From Pardosa pseudoannulata (lineage: Eukaryota; Arthropoda; Arachnida; Araneae; Lycosidae), in contig CM063503.1 of NCBI GenBank assembly GCA_032207245.1, positions 109,685,354 through 109,749,353 of the forward strand: a DNA stretch of 64,000 nt, given 5' to 3'. The position numbers were made by a program, and so were the translations under genes. Each line of letters opens with the position of its first letter. The first letter of the stretch is position 1. Of this stretch, positions 13,114 to 26,049 are shown one piece after another. A model generated the notes under the pieces. The model was not told where the DNA came from and searched no databases. It saw only the letters and a program-made list of their open reading frames with translations.

Positions 13114-14783
13114 ATGTATTTCTTTTACCATAGAGTTGATGCGTTTGATACGGTTAAATGGAATATTAGTAGAGAAAAACTTAGTTATTTGAATATTCCT
13201 GATTATTTGAAATCATGTATAAATTCTTTTATTAACGATAGGAAAGCTATCAGTGGCAATTATGAAACTACTTATAATAATGGAATCCCTCAGGGGTCTA
13301 GTTTGGGACCAAAACTCTGGTTACTAGTTATTAATGATTTACTAATGGAAAATGATAATTGTATAATTCAGGCTTATGCGGATGACCTTTGCATACTGAT
13401 TAAAGCAAGGGTTCAAACGCACTTTAGGGAGATTTTTCAGCCTATAGCTGTGAGGATAAGTGAATGGATAGCCAATTGCGGACTTGAAATTAGCGAAGAT
13501 GAATGCATATACACACTTATCAAGTTTGGAAGGAACATTAGGTCTTATCCTTATATTAGAATTGGTGACGTTAAAATAAAGTATAGGAAGGAAGTACAGT
13601 ACTTAGGTGTAATTATTGATAACAAAATTACATGGACCAAACATTTACACTATTTGAAAGAGAAGATCCTTAGCCAGATGGTTAGGCTAAACGGCATTAG
13701 TCGTATTAAATGGGGAATTAACGCTAGAAACCTCAAAAGGTATTTATAATAATATATTTTAGAAACAAATTATTTATGGTAACGAGATCTGGTACAAAGG
13801 TACCGTTAGGGTACATAACCTTCTTAGTTCTATACAGAGAATTATTCTCTTAAAGATCACTACAGTCTACAGCACCGCTCCTATTTCGGCTTTGCAGGTG
13901 CTTATTGGCATAGTTCCCATTGAACTTATTTGTGAGGAAAAACAAATATTATTTAATTTAAAATATAATAAGAATGAAATTGTATTAGATAACGATATTA
14001 TATTATACAACGATGTCGATTGGGATTACCTTTACAATTATCCCCCTTGGAAGGCGTACAGTATAAAATGGAAGAAGTCCGACCTAGAGATAGAGAGATC
14101 AATGATATATACCGATGGATCCAGGTTAAACAGGCAGGGTTTGCATTTATTGTTATTTTCGATAATATGGTGAAACAGAGGATGCTATAAAGTTAGTAGT
14201 AATTGTACAGTCTCTAAAACTGAGCTTTTGCCAATTTCCAAAGCTATAGATTATATACAAATATATAATTTAGATAACGTATACATTAGAACAGATTCCC
14301 TTTCCGCTTTGCAGGCTATTGGTAGTGAAACAAATAATATTCTTATTAATGATACAAGAATGAAAATTAGAAACATAGGTTCGAAAATAAATTTGGAATG
14401 GGTCAAGACCCATGTGGGTGAGACATATAACGAAGTGCTCGATGTCTTAGCCAAGGAAGCAACAAATACAGATTTCGTCGATATTGAAGTAAAGTGGACA
14501 TATCAGCAAATCAAGAAGATGGTGCACACCCATACATTAAAGAAATGGCAAGACAACTGGACTGAAGGCGCTACTGGTAGAAAAACTTATGATTTCTTTC
14601 CTAAAATTAGCGAAAGAAGACTTGAGGGGAATTTTTATAAAACCTGGCTCCTCTTCCTACACTGAGGAAATCCGATTCACACTTACTCCAACATGTGCAG
14701 ATGTTTTCCCTTGTTTGAATAACTTAACCAATATTTTCTCACATTTTTCCACATATTGCAAAACCTGCTTAAATTTTGGGTAG
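13114..14783 (+). pseudogene. R1-like LINE: RT and RNase H, 5'-truncated and frameshifted
   Basis: Remnant of the ORF2 polyprotein of a non-LTR retrotransposon. Residues 10-211 of the first frame (13114-13749) hold the reverse transcriptase: FDTVKW (motif A), GIPQGSSLGPKLW (motif B), the intact catalytic QAYADDLCILI (motif C) and the thumb YLGVIIDNKITW. Around 13750 the frame shifts, and the protein continues in the frame of 13763-14173, through LLSSIQRIILLKITTVYS, to an RNase H start (IYTDGSR). It then shifts to 14228-14665, with IRTDSLSALQAI and WVKTHVG. The carboxy-terminal part near 14589-14783 is also shifted. Endonuclease and the N-terminal RT are missing. The order RT then RNase H and the motif style fit the R1/LOA/I group; R1-like is my best guess. 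Not functional. Confidence 0.85.
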
Positions 14784-15428
14784 TAATGTTAGAGTAAAAT
14801 CAATTTACCTGGGAAAACTGTTAAGTTTTGGGCAGACCATAAGTTTATTTATGAAGTATAGCTCTCCAACTCTTTCTCCTTTCTATATAAAAACCAACCC
14901 CTTATGCACCCCTAAAAAACTTTATCCTCATCTGATCAGTTTAGATTAAGAATGACAAAGGACCTTTTGTTTGGTAATTGGATGGTTCAAGATTTCAGGA
15001 AAAATCTAGCAGATTCGAGAGGCTTATAGAAAAATGCTAGGATAAAGCATTTGAGAGTTTAGGGCTTTTTACGAGATTCTTGAAAATTTCCTTGTTGTTT
15101 ACCCTTGTTTTATAACAATTGTGGATCATTGTCTAGTTTATTTAGGGTGGTTGACAACGTAGCTGTAGGAAATATTTTAGCTTACATATAATGTGAATTA
15201 GTTTGTTGTCAATTTTTGACAGTGTTTGTAATGTTTGTGAACTATTTTAACAGTTTCTAGAATATATCCGCACCATAACAATTGATTTTAATGAATAGCT
15301 GCATTTAATTAAGGTGTTTGTAAAAAAAGATGTATGGTTGCAAAGAAATTTTAAACGGATTTTAAATGCCCTCTACACATGCCATTACTTTCAACGTTGT
15401 TCGATCCAAGGTAGTTAAAAATTGTTAC
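14784..15428. other. AT-rich intergenic DNA
   Basis: May include the 3' untranslated part of the R1-like element at its left end, but no tail or target duplication is evident. Nothing else recognised. Confidence 0.4.
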
Positions 15429-15923
15429 TTAACACGTTGATTGCCATGGAGGTCACCTGTGACCGGCACTCGACTTGGCTACAGAGCCGTGGAGGCCACC
15501 AGTGACAGGTGACTTAGCAACCCCATAAAAAGTTCATAATTATAGTATAATCTGTGTATATTGCGATGAATTAGAATGAAATATTAAAGGTAAAAAAAAA
15601 GGTAAATCATCGCAATCGGAGCAATATGTGACCACATTTTTAGTCAAATTCTTTGCTCTAGTTCTTCCTAGCTGCTTTGAATGCAAAAGAATGACAGTAA
15701 TACATTAGCAATCGAAGCATGATTGCTAAGAACAATCGTATCAATTGCTTACCTCGCCGTGGAAGTCACTGGTGACCCCTACCAGGAGAAGTGCTTCAAG
15801 CATGATTTTATAACTCATTTTAGGAGCTTCAAATAATGTTGCAGAATATACGTCTCATAATGAAAAGTTCACGTCGGAGATTTGGGCAAAACATCGAAAA
15901 TGCATCGGCAGTCAACGTGTTAT
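15429..15923. mobile_element. TTAA-type piggyBac-like MITE with palindromic repeats
   Basis: Left end TTAA + CACGTTGATTGCC (15429-15445). Right end, read inward, is CACGTTGACTGCC (15919-15907) followed outside by TTAT, one base off TTAA. The 13-bp inverted ends match at 12 positions. Inside are three copies of a CCRTGGARG + palindrome unit: GGTCACCTGTGACC at 15451-15464, an imperfect GCCACCAGTGAC at 15494-15505, and GTCACTGGTGAC at 15765-15776. No coding capacity, about 495 bp. A non-autonomous element that would need a transposase from elsewhere. Confidence 0.75.
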
Positions 15924-17732
15924 TGATAATTCTGTGTATGCCTTTGTAATGGCATATCCATGTAACAGAACTCATGTCATGCATTTATTTATATGTAATA
16001 TCAGCAGAATATATTTAAAATTAGTCAAAATTTTAATGGAATCTTTGATATTAAAAATATTACCAAGTAAAACAGTGACTTCAGTAAAAGATTTTATACA
16101 TTTTTGTTTAGGGTAATAAGCAATGATTCCTATTCAATTATCTTAATCCTCGTGACATTTACGGAAGGAAATTTCCAAAAGGATTGGGTAAAAGAACACT
16201 TTAAAACAAAAGAATTTTAGGTAAAAAATGTATTTTCCTTGATCACGCGTTTATGTACGTTTTAAAAGATAATAACATCCGTTATAATTTCTCTAAACAC
16301 TAAAATAAGTTTGTATCTTTAAAATTTTATATTTCTTAATATTCAAAAACAATAGTCTGTATACTACATCAAACATTTACTATTTTAATGAATTATAATT
16401 TTTCGCATCTATTTTCCTTGTATCTCCTTTACTTAATAAAAATTATTCATAAATTAAAGTATATTGAATAAGATTAACTTTGAAAATTTCTCTGGAGCTT
16501 ATCTTTAGAATTAACTCAGTTTCCTTAGATCCTTATAACTTAAAAATAATCCTTTAAGCTATTTTTTATATAATAGGTTTACGAACTGATGCATGTTCTG
16601 CTGGGAGCACATCTTTTTAATTTAGTGTTCTGTAGATTCATCATTCTTGGAGAATTTCTTTAATCCAAAGGAAGTTGACTTAAGATAAAAAAATATTCTA
16701 TCACATAAAGCTTGAATTTTTTTTAAGTGGGAAGTTTTTAATTCTAACCGAATTTTCTAATCAACACACATAGTGTTAAGATTTAAGAAATATTTTATCC
16801 TAAAATCAGATTTATTCATCTCATTGTTTATTGCATGTTTCTCAGAATTTTACATGCACAATAAATATGTGCAAAAAAATTCTTATTCTTTGTGTTTCGA
16901 TACGGGACAATTTACATATTTGTTTAATATAAAAAGTTTGTCTATTTTCTTCCTTTTTTCATATTTCATACATTTATAATCAGAAAAAATAAAGTCCTAT
17001 TTGATCGGCTATGGTAAATAGTATGTAATAAGTGTTGGTATGTTTAGTAATGAGGTTTAATGATGCAAGGTCCATGGGCAAACACATTCACCTAACAGAC
17101 AGTAAAATTACAGATTAAGACTACATTAAAAACAGAATACACACATGTTTAATCAGTACAAAGTTTGAAAATAAAAATTATTATCGTTTGCCAATACAGC
17201 AGACACTGTCTGAACCGAACTGATATAGGATTCATTCTCTTTTTATATTTATACATCTGTGTTGTAAATGGTGTTTTTCTAGCGTGATAATAAATTTGTT
17301 TGTAAATAAGATGACTGTCATTTATATAAATTAAGGATGATTGTCACAGAGATCCCCACAGAAATCCCATAGCTACGATGACCCGATACAAACGCAAGTA
17401 AATGCAGAAAAAAAATTTATTGTGCTGGATTCGGGACTCTGCATAATAAAATTGTTCCTTGTTTATTTACATATTTTAATAGCTTTATAAATATCAGGAA
17501 TTTCTGCCGAGAAGCTTGAGAAAAATTAATTAAATATTTAATTGCCGATCATTGCGCAGCCTGCAAAGTATACATACTTGGCCTGTTAGTAAAAACACGA
17601 TTATAACCAATAAACTTTGGCTATACTCTTAAAAGGCATTGATAAATGACTTTAGGAATTGAGTTTTTTGTCCAAATTTTAAAAAGGGTTTAAAAAAAGT
17701 AAAATTGAGTTTCTTCCCAAGAAATTTTAAGA
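15924..17732. other. AT-rich intergenic DNA, nothing recognised
   Basis: Short open frames at 15934-16116 and 16773-16979 are low-complexity Ile/Leu/Phe-rich translations without recognisable domains. No repeats with defined ends. Confidence 0.5.
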
Positions 17733-17990
17733 TTGGTTGGTTTGGTTAGTTTTATGAAGTTTAATGGCAGTGAATCCTAAAAAAGAACATAGTGTACCAA
17801 AAGGGATTTATAAAACTGTGATAGCGACACAAAGACATTAAACAAGCAATAAATAAGTAAAAAAAAGGAGATGAAACCTGTACAACCATGAGAAAACCAA
17901 GCCGAAAAACTTAAAAAGGGGCAAAAAAGACAAAGCCTAAAAAGATAAATATGGCTCTAAAAACTTTAAGGTACTAAATACTACATTATT
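17733..17990 (-). mobile_element. LINE 3' end (CCAA-tailed family), short
   Basis: GGTTGGTTTGGTTAG at 17735-17749 is the minus-strand (CCAA)n-type tail. It is followed by TTTAATGGCAGTGAATCCT, a mutated form of the family's terminal hairpin strand. Only 3' untranslated sequence remains, and the right boundary is approximate. Confidence 0.7.
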
Positions 17991-19881
17991 TTAAGAGTGT
18001 AAGCGACAAAGGTTGAATATACGAGTGAAAATTGTATACCCCGATAACGCATTAATCTTGATCGTTCCTGTATTCATACTAAGACAACCAGTTAGCTAGA
18101 ATAATCAAATGTATGAAACATTTTATCCAGTTTTTATTACGCATCACTGGAGTTTACGAACAAAGGATTTCATGAAGATATGAGGATAGTATTGAGAACT
18201 AGATATGTTTATCTCTACCAATTTTAAGATTTTACATCGAATTAAAACCGTTTATGTCTACTGTAATGAAAGTTCTCGCATTAAAAGAAGATACCCGGGT
18301 GAATACTGGATTCACGACGGACTTCCTCACATTTCATAGGAATAAAAATATACAACCAGCGGTTGTAACGTCAATACTTTGCCTTTTGAGATATACCGCG
18401 AATCGGTTTGGTTATTTTTCTGAGTATAGTGTTACACAAGAGTAAGACATGCATGAAATTCTGAAATATTCTTCATTTATAAACAAGAGTTTACATTTAA
18501 TACTAAATTTTTTCCTTCATTTTTGGTCTATTTCTGTGAATTTTAGTATAATAATAAAGATATATTTTAAAAATTGTTAAAGTTTTTATAACACGTATGT
18601 TTAGACATATTATGAATTTATTTTTTTAATATGTTTTAAAGGTAGTAATAATCTAAATAATTCTTATGTCATTACTTAATGCTTTTAAATCGAAGTGAAT
18701 AAAATGCCGAGAATACTCTAAATATATTTAATAATATTTAAAAAGTAACAAAGATATTTTTAACCAAATTAATTTTTATTTAGATACAATAATTTTGGTT
18801 TACCTCGATATAAAATTAAGGACGAAATATCTCTTAGATATTTAAAACTATAATTTTTAATCTTATTTTATTCAAATAATTTAAATACAGTACTTTCTAA
18901 TAATTCTTATCCCATTATTTCCTACTTATAAATCAAGATGGATAAAATTTCATGTACCCTCTTTAAATATGTTTAAAGATATTCTAGAAATACCATTTAT
19001 TGTTCTTTTTGAACAATGTAGAATTTGTAAAACACTGTATTCTCCTAATTTTCTTTGGACATATGATGGAGGAAAAAATATTCATTTAAACTTTCTTTTT
19101 CTGGATAATTTGAAGTATGGGCTTTTTTAAAACATTCTACTCAAAATTTTACTCAATATTATAAAAAATATTTCTACATATCCCTTATTTTTTATCTTAT
19201 AAATTAATGTGGATAGATTCTAGTGGATTCTTTAATGTGGATATATTCTAGAAAAGATTAATTTTCAGATTATTGAGTCTCATATGAACTTTATCTAGAT
19301 TTTTTATTATATAAAATTGAACAATTTTAATATCTAACTATACATTAAAAATATGTAATGTTACTTATGATTTCATCTATTGTAAAATTACTTTTAAAAA
19401 ATGTCTTTCAATTTTTCAGTTTCAATTTTAGATTGTTTTAAATTCAAATTTTAATAATGAAAAATATAGTATCCTTAAAGGGGCAAGGACCTTCCAAAGG
19501 ATTAGAATTCGAGGTAATCTAAGGTAAAACTTATTTTTGCCTGTAAAATATTAAACTATTTATATACTTTCCCACTCAAGTCAAATGTGTGCATCTATAT
19601 GAATATTTTATATAAAAAGATTCCAAATTGTATTAGATTTCCCGCTTTCAAAAGTTTTTAAAATGTTTAATGATTTGATGTTTTGTACTTTAATAGCGTC
19701 TTATAACTTTTACTTACGAAAGTTTTATCTAACATGCTTCTAATTTTTCATACCTTTTTCAGTAAAATATTGGCTGTAAAGCCTTGTATGGTTTTTTAAA
19801 CATTATCGAATTTATTTTAAAGCATTTATAAAATAATAGAGTCTGTCAGGCAATGAAAAACGAAAAATAAATTGGTAATGC
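17991..19881. other. AT-rich intergenic DNA
   Basis: An ATG-initiated frame of 63 codons at 18254-18445 lies in a slightly GC-richer patch, but I do not recognise it. The remainder is poly-A/T-rich with no element boundaries. Confidence 0.45.
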
Positions 19882-19889
19882 AATATATA

Positions 19890-19956
<67 letters not shown>
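19882..19956. repeat. (AT)n microsatellite
   Basis: AT dinucleotide array with a single phase interruption near 19896. Confidence 0.97.
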
Positions 19957-19959
<3 letters not shown>

Positions 19960-20026
19960 GATTTATATAAATTGTGCTTCACATGGACATATATGGTTAT
20001 ATTTCTATAATAATTCTAATCTTACA

Positions 20027-21654
20027 GTTGATGGTTGGTCGGGGTTTCTTGGCGCATGATCCAAGCAAGTATATACTGCGCCATAAAATGATTGAAGTTA
20101 TGAACAAAATATGTATATATATTTATTATTTAAAAGCAAAAGTAACTATGAATCAAATATTTGTAAGAGAATATAAGTAAAAAACGCCTTAAAGATTGAT
20201 ATTAAAACTTTTAAAATTAAATAAGGTTAAAAACACCAATGTGGATGAGAAATTCAAGTAGATTTGGGTGGGGGGTTTCATCCAATCTTACAGTTAAAGA
20301 ATAAAGGTTAGTTAAGTGACGTTGATTGATGTGAATCTTTGTTTTATGTGCCGAACAAAAAAGCAAAATATTAAAACAATAGTACAAAGTAAAAGTGGGA
20401 AATTTTAAATGGAAATTACTAGTAAAAATTTGGTAAAGATTCTTATTAAAATAAAGAGTTTTAAAAATTACTATAACCTAAAATCCTTTATGTGTGAATG
20501 AATGTCGAAAAAACTTTGGGTTAGGGGTTTCACCCAAATTTTATAATGTATATTATAAAAATGTAATAGCCAAAGAAGTTAAATTAAGGAGAATAGTGAG
20601 AAGGCTATGACAGTGAGGACATTGGTACGTAATTTCCGCCAAGAGTAAATGTTTATGTGTGAGTTTACTGTGAACGATTCAAAGACGTGTTAAAAGGACA
20701 TCCGATTCGCTATTACACGAGATGGTAAGATAGTGAAAGAGGGTCTGGTTTGGTTAGGTTAGGTTAGGTTTGGAGTGCTACAGTGTGCTTTTTGCAACAC
20801 GAAGTCTAATGAGACCGGGACCTACAGTTTAAAGCCGATTCCGAAAGGCTACGAACGCCCATACCACAGTATGATTCGAACCCACGAGCTCCGGTACCGA
20901 AGGTCAGCACACTAACCATTCGGCCATTGCTCGGTTGAAAGAAGATCTGATGAATAAAGTTTGTTCCTTGTGATCATATTGCAGGCAAGCGTTCGTTTGT
21001 GATTAGAGAGATGGCCTTTTTACTATCTCTGTAAGGTAGATGCCCAGTGTAAAAGGTTGGTTAACGTCAACTTTCTCATTACCACGAATTCCCATATGGC
21101 AGAGAATCCAATAGGAAACTATATGGAAGTTGCGATGAGTAAGTGCCGGTTTTAATGGTTCAAAATACAAAATAGGAAAGCTGCGCAAATAAATGGTAAA
21201 GATATGCCTTAAAAAAAGCAATGTGCTTTTAGTAATTAGAAGAAAATACGAGGAAGGATAAAAACGAGGAATATAAAAGATTGCATGATATAAAAAATGA
21301 TTATATAGAGTAAAAAGTATAAAATCGACAAAGTGTAGAATTAGAAAAAAAAGGACACCAGACAAAAAGAAATAGTTGTGGGGAAACGGAGTCTGATTTA
21401 ATACTTCCCAAAACCCTCATTGAATAAATTAAAACGTGATTTTTATTGCTAGAAGAAATAAATTTTAGAGCTTTATCTACGGTAATCAATTCAGCTTTAA
21501 AAATGGAGGAAAATTTATGAAAACTGTAGTTGCGCCAGATTTGCTGCAGTGAGCAAAACCTACCTAATCTAGAAATTTTGAAGTATACATGAAGTAAAAA
21601 ATATAAAAAGAATTTTTTGATATAAAATACAGCTGGAATACTTTCAAATACCAC
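20027..21654 (-). mobile_element. RNase H-type LINE, longest copy, split by a SINE
   Basis: Minus-strand element, subfamily B. Its 3' hairpin strand TTGGCGCA (20050) pairs with TGCGCCA (20077). A second tail-like motif at about 20318 suggests that two 3' ends are nested here. Reading upstream, 20700-20590 encodes a form of the DVLLTRLRIVHS-LTHKHLL block and a CPHC pair. After the SINE, 21160-21030 gives the RNase H signature CHMGIRGNEKVDV (compare SHVGI-GNERAD), and 21550-21420 gives FKAELITVDKALKFISSS, the acidic-helix segment of RNase H. The domain order is right but the frames are broken. RT and endonuclease are absent. Confidence 0.8.
20741..20935 (-). mobile_element. tRNA-derived SINE, full length, nested in LINE
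   Basis: On the minus strand it starts with a tRNA-like head. It has a box A of the internal Pol III promoter (TGGCCGAATGGT, 20926-20915) and a box B (GGTTCGAATC, 20882-20873). The family body and a tail CTCCAAACC + AACCT repeats follow at 20771-20745. A 7-bp direct repeat TGAAAGA at 20734-20740 and 20936-20942 is a candidate target duplication. It interrupts the LINE at 20027-21654, so it is the younger insertion. Confidence 0.88.
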
Positions 21655-21752
21655 TCAGATTTACTACTATTTTACAGATTTTAGTGAATTTTATATTTTA
21701 AATGGCAACACTACTGTTGTCTACTGAACAAAAGCATTTAGAGAATAAATGT

Positions 21753-22326
21753 TTAACCCCTTCCGGTAAAATGACTAGTCTAGCTCGTCAGTAGTTTTTC
21801 ATTCCATACCGCACAATGACGAGCTACACTCGTCATGCGACTAAAGTTAATGTTAAATATGATAATTTAGTTTATAATTTCTAGTATACTGAACTTAGCA
21901 AGACTTTTGTTACTTGTGGAAAATACCAGGTCACTATTACATATTGTTTATATAGAATTTCTTGGTACAAGTCACTGCCAAATTAATGAGTCAGAATAAA
22001 AGAAAACCTACTAAGAAATACCGTATGTGTTACAAGATTCAAATTAGAAGTGAGACTCCCTAGCGGTGAAAAAAATTTAGTATTCCATTGCACTTTGTTT
22101 TGAAAAGTACCACTAGCTTGAAGACTATTATCTGTATACCTTATTAATGTTTTGCTTTGATATTTTCTTAATTATACCTTTTCTGATATTATTTAACACT
22201 ATGTAAGAAGTGGATTTTAATTAGGAATATGCAAGAATTGTAAAATGAAACAAGTTTTTTAAATAAAAAATAAATGGTTACTTCACGCACAGTTTATCAT
22301 TATTAAATCGTACCGGAAGAGGTTAA
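21753..22326. mobile_element. TTAA-type piggyBac-like MITE, copy A
   Basis: Bounded by TTAA (21753-21756 and 22323-22326) with inverted ends CCCCTTCCGGTA and TACCGGAAGAGG. A near-terminal hairpin ATGACGAG-CTACA-CTCGTCAT lies at 21816-21836, and a mutated companion motif (ACTAG-TCTAG-CTCGT) lies at about 21774-21788. No coding capacity. Same family as 22701-23270, which it matches along its full length with scattered substitutions and small indels. Confidence 0.9.
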
Positions 22327-22700
22327 AGTATTCAGATTTTGTTTTCCTTATACAGCTTTTCGGAGGTTTAAATTCTAAATGTGTTTAAAATAAACTCAAT
22401 CATACCTTTTCAACCAACATCCAACTAATTTGAAAATATTCCTCTTTTCCCGATTACCCGAGTTCTTTTTTTAAGTACTTACATATTTATTTTTTTTGTA
22501 ATGGAAGAAATTATATATAGGCATGTTCTTTAAATATTTTCACACGCAAAATATGTTCGAGTTTACAATGGTCTCTAAATTCTCAATCAAATATCTCTGG
22601 AGGTGGTAGGTCAATCCTATAGTGTCTTCTGCTTGGCCCTTGCTTTTAAATTACTAAGACCCAGATGAGCGAAAGTCGTACTTTCACCCTTGCATGCCTA
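22327..22700. other. spacer between two MITE copies
   Basis: AT-rich spacer of about 370 bp without recognised features. A slightly GC-richer stretch near 22600-22690 has no open frame of note. Confidence 0.5.
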
Positions 22701-23270
22701 TTAACCCCTTCTGGTAAAATGACGAGTCTAGCTCGTGATTAGTTTTTCATTCCATACCGCACAATGACGAGCTACACTCGTCATGCGATTAAAGTTACTG
22801 TTAAATATGATAATTTAGCTTAAAATTTCTAGTGTACTGAATTTGGCAACACATTTATCACTTGTGAAAATCACAAGTCACTATTGCATATTGTTTACTT
22901 AGAATTTCTTGGTACAAATCATTGCCAAATTAATGAGTCAGAATAAAAGAAAACCTATTAAGAAATGCCGTGTGTGTTACTTTTAATTTGATTCTTGTGA
23001 GACTACTTGGCGGTGTAAACAATTAAGAATTCCTTTGCACTTTGTTTTGAAAAGTACCACTAGCTTGAAGACTATTATCTGTATACCTTATTAATGTTTT
23101 GCTTTGATATTTTCTTAATTTTACTGTTTCTGATATTTAACACTATGTAAAAAGTGGATTTTAATTAAGAATATGTAAGACTTGTAAAATGAAACAAGTT
23201 TTTTAAATAAAAATTAAATGGTTATTTCATGCACAGTTTTTCATTATTAAATCATACCGGAAGGGGTTAA
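22701..23270. mobile_element. TTAA-type piggyBac-like MITE, copy B
   Basis: Bounded by TTAA (22701-22704 and 23267-23270) with inverted ends CCCCTTCTGGTA and TACCGGAAGGGG. It keeps both near-terminal palindromes in better form than copy A: ACGAG-TCTAG-CTCGT at about 22722-22736 and ATGACGAG-CTACA-CTCGTCAT at 22764-22784. Same orientation as copy A. Non-coding. Confidence 0.9.
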
Positions 23271-24249
23271 TAAGATATTAAAACGAAAGGCGCACACCTT
23301 TGCCTTAATGCCAATAGCGTATGCCTCAATCGAGCTTGGATTTGACAAAGTTGCATCAGAAACAACAACCCAATTATATTTAGAGCAATAACGTTTCTTA
23401 TGGAGGTTATACGATTTTATATTTAACTTCTTATTTGATCCTAATATACTTAGATTATTATTTTATCAACTTATTTATGATTACCTAGATTTAATCTTTG
23501 TATTTTGCTTGTGCATTGTAAAATGAGATCATCATTTGATACTTTGATTAAAAAAATATATACAAATTAGCTTATAAGCTTATTCTGAAAACTTGATTTG
23601 TGATCCTTCAGAAAGAACCACTAATGGATTTTTCCTCATTATCTGTATTTTCGACGTAAAAACATTTTCTTTCTCTGTATCACTGCGTGATACTGATAAA
23701 TAGTACTTTTATGTGATTTTGAAACTTCGAAGAAAATTGCTAATGGTCTATAGATACGCATTCCACTTTAATGGGTCTAAGATAATGGTAGTATTTTTAA
23801 TATATAACAACATTTTAGTTTCCTTTTTTATAATCCTTATTTATTCTATAACAAACTTCATGGAAAGAGCTTAATAAATTGCTTTATAAAGCTATTCAAG
23901 CATTTAAATTTAATCCTTGATATTTTATAAATTCAAGGATGGCTTTATTTTAGCAACTTGGGAATTTATATACTTTATAAGAGCTTACAACAAATTTATT
24001 AATGTTTAGCATACTCAATAAATTCAAACAAATAAGAATATTGTATATATTTCCCAAATATATGAGATTTTTTTATAAAAATGATCTTAGACATAAACAA
24101 GCAAAATTACATTGTGTTTTACGAAAAAAAAAATGCTTTTAGCATGCAACAAAATTCTGTAATGTATGAAAATATTAACCGGTATATGAAATGCTTTCTT
24201 TTACAAATATCACAGGAAATAGCCTAAAATTATTAAATGTATAAAGGGG
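23271..24249. other. AT-rich intergenic DNA, nothing recognised
   Basis: No coding fossil, element end or RNA gene recognised. Confidence 0.5.
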
Positions 24250-24588
24250 AGAAAAGGGTAGTGGATTGATTTTATAGGGTTTATTGGCACTGAATCCTCT
24301 TGGGACATATTGTGCCAAACAAATAGTTAAGATTTAAACGATTACTATAAAACTTAAAACATCAGGGCTAAAAGAATGTCAGAAGATAAGAGCAAATATA
24401 AAAATACGCAATGACAGTGTATAAATAAAAGCTATGATTTAGTGACCTTAAATATATGCATAAAACCAATATCTTTTAAAAATTTACTAAGATTCAAATG
24501 AGGTGGATCATGATGCAATGAACTTAGGGATATGGAATGAGATTTAAAATTATAAATGCGATGGCGGTAAAATCTTGGTTGGTTGGTT
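24250..24588 (-). mobile_element. LINE 3' end interrupted by a second LINE
   Basis: Minus-strand subfamily A 3' end. The hairpin arms TTGGCAC (24289) and GTGCCAA (24312) are both intact. The C-terminal coding part then runs to about 24588, where a fresh GGTTGGTTGGTT tail of another copy begins. The nearly identical 3' untranslated sequence of both copies shows they are close relatives. Confidence 0.8.
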
Positions 24589-25480
24589 GATTGTATAGGG
24601 CTTACTGGCACTGAATCATCTTGGGACATATTGTGCAAAACAAATAGTTAAGATTTAGACGATTATTCTAAACAACAAGTTAAAAATAGCAGGGCTAAAA
24701 GAATGTCAGAAGATAATAGTAAAAATATGTAATGACAGTGTATAAATAAAAGCGATGAATTAATGACCTTAAATATATGCATAAAAACCAATATCTTTTA
24801 AAAAGTTAAAAAGATTCACATGAGGTGGATAGTGAAGTAATGAACTTAGGGGTATAGAATGAGATTTAAAATGATAAACATGATGGCAGTAAAAACTTGG
24901 ACACTCTTTTAGAATGTGTTTTACAGTCACGGGTATTTTACAAATTTTGCAAACAGGGGCAGGTTCCCCGAGCAATAGGTGACGATGGGTGTAAAGCGAG
25001 TATACCCTATACGAAGACGAGTAAGAATGACATCATGCTTCCTGGAGGGTATTGAAGGCCAGAGTGATAGTTCAGGTTTTACAGCTTAAAGTTTGTTGTT
25101 AATCTGTTGGTTCCAAGTATATTGCCATTTTTTCCCTTGCTAAATTAACCACATACTTCTTGATGTCAGGGTACGGTAAGTGAAAGTGGAGAAGATTGGT
25201 AGCGGATCTGGCCTGGCAGCTTTATCTGCTCGCTCATTTCCAGCTATACCAACATGCGAGGGAACCCAACAAAACACTATGGAATAAGCACTCAAAATCT
25301 TTCTCTTATATATGTTTACGAGATATAAGATAAGTGGGTGAATCTGGTGGTCGTAAAATCTTGGACATTCAAGGTCAAGGTAATTGGGTTTAACGGAGTA
25401 CCTAGCGAAGTGTAAGGTCTTCACTTTAACCTCCGAACGCAAGGAGATCAAAACATCAATTTAGGCCTCTAGACAAAAAG
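24589..25480 (-). mobile_element. RNase H-type LINE 3' end, frame broken
   Basis: Tail GGTTGGTTGGTT at 24589. The minus-strand coding part is split. 25451-25140 carries the RNase H end (CWVPSHVGIAGNERADKAA), and 24975-24769 carries the Cys/His segment (CKICKIPVTVKHILKECP) and the protein's C-terminus (LKDIGFYAYI). One or more indels between them destroy the frame. The duplicate at 57387-58260 has the same element with an uninterrupted 224-codon frame. RT and endonuclease are missing. Confidence 0.88.
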
Positions 25481-26049
25481 TGATCCAAACAAAAATTGAA
25501 TACACTCCAGGTCACAATGAAGCGAGGAAGTAAGGACGTTCTCATAAAAAATTAGGAGTAGCCAACGCGTTATCTAATTAGGGGATAGTTAGACTGGAAT
25601 CCTGACAATGACCCGTAGGTATGGTTAACCACAATACATTTATTCAACAACATGAAGCTGAGAAATTATAAAAAAGTAATACAATAATAAAATATAGGGA
25701 CAATAAAAAGTAGGAACTTGGTACAGCAAATAAAAATAAACAAGAAGTGACAACACTAACAACAAGATATATTTTTGATTTTTATAAAATTTAAAAAATT
25801 TTTAATAAGCATTTTTTCAGTTTTAAGTTTTATAAACATAAAGCAACACAAAACATTACGCAATGTAAAAAATAAACGAATGCAAAGTAGCGGAATGATG
25901 CGATACCCTGAAATATTGGAAAATGAAAAATTAATAGAAAAAAAAAAAAAAAAGATACATAAAACGGTACTTCAATATAAAAAATAGCAAAAAAAAAACA
26001 ATTAGGCAATATAACCTTAAAACAGAAGTTTAAGAAAATTAACAAGTTG
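25481..26049. other. interval between LINE fragments
   Basis: AT-rich sequence of unknown origin with A-runs. The frames at 25775-25987 (plus) and 25830-26201 (minus) are low-complexity or partly overlap the neighbouring LINE. In the second segment copy (58261-58849) the left half of this interval is noticeably more diverged than the surrounding sequence. Confidence 0.4.

Noticed and set aside
14251..14454. Minus-strand frames opposite LINE coding regions (also 50781-51056, 51565-51798, 52191-52388)
   Set aside because: These are antisense shadows of the plus-strand RT, RNase H and endonuclease coding sequence.
20751..20772. GGTTA repeats resembling the arthropod telomere motif TTAGG
   Set aside because: Only about three units, and they are the tail of the SINE at 20741-20935. 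Not a telomere or interstitial telomeric array.
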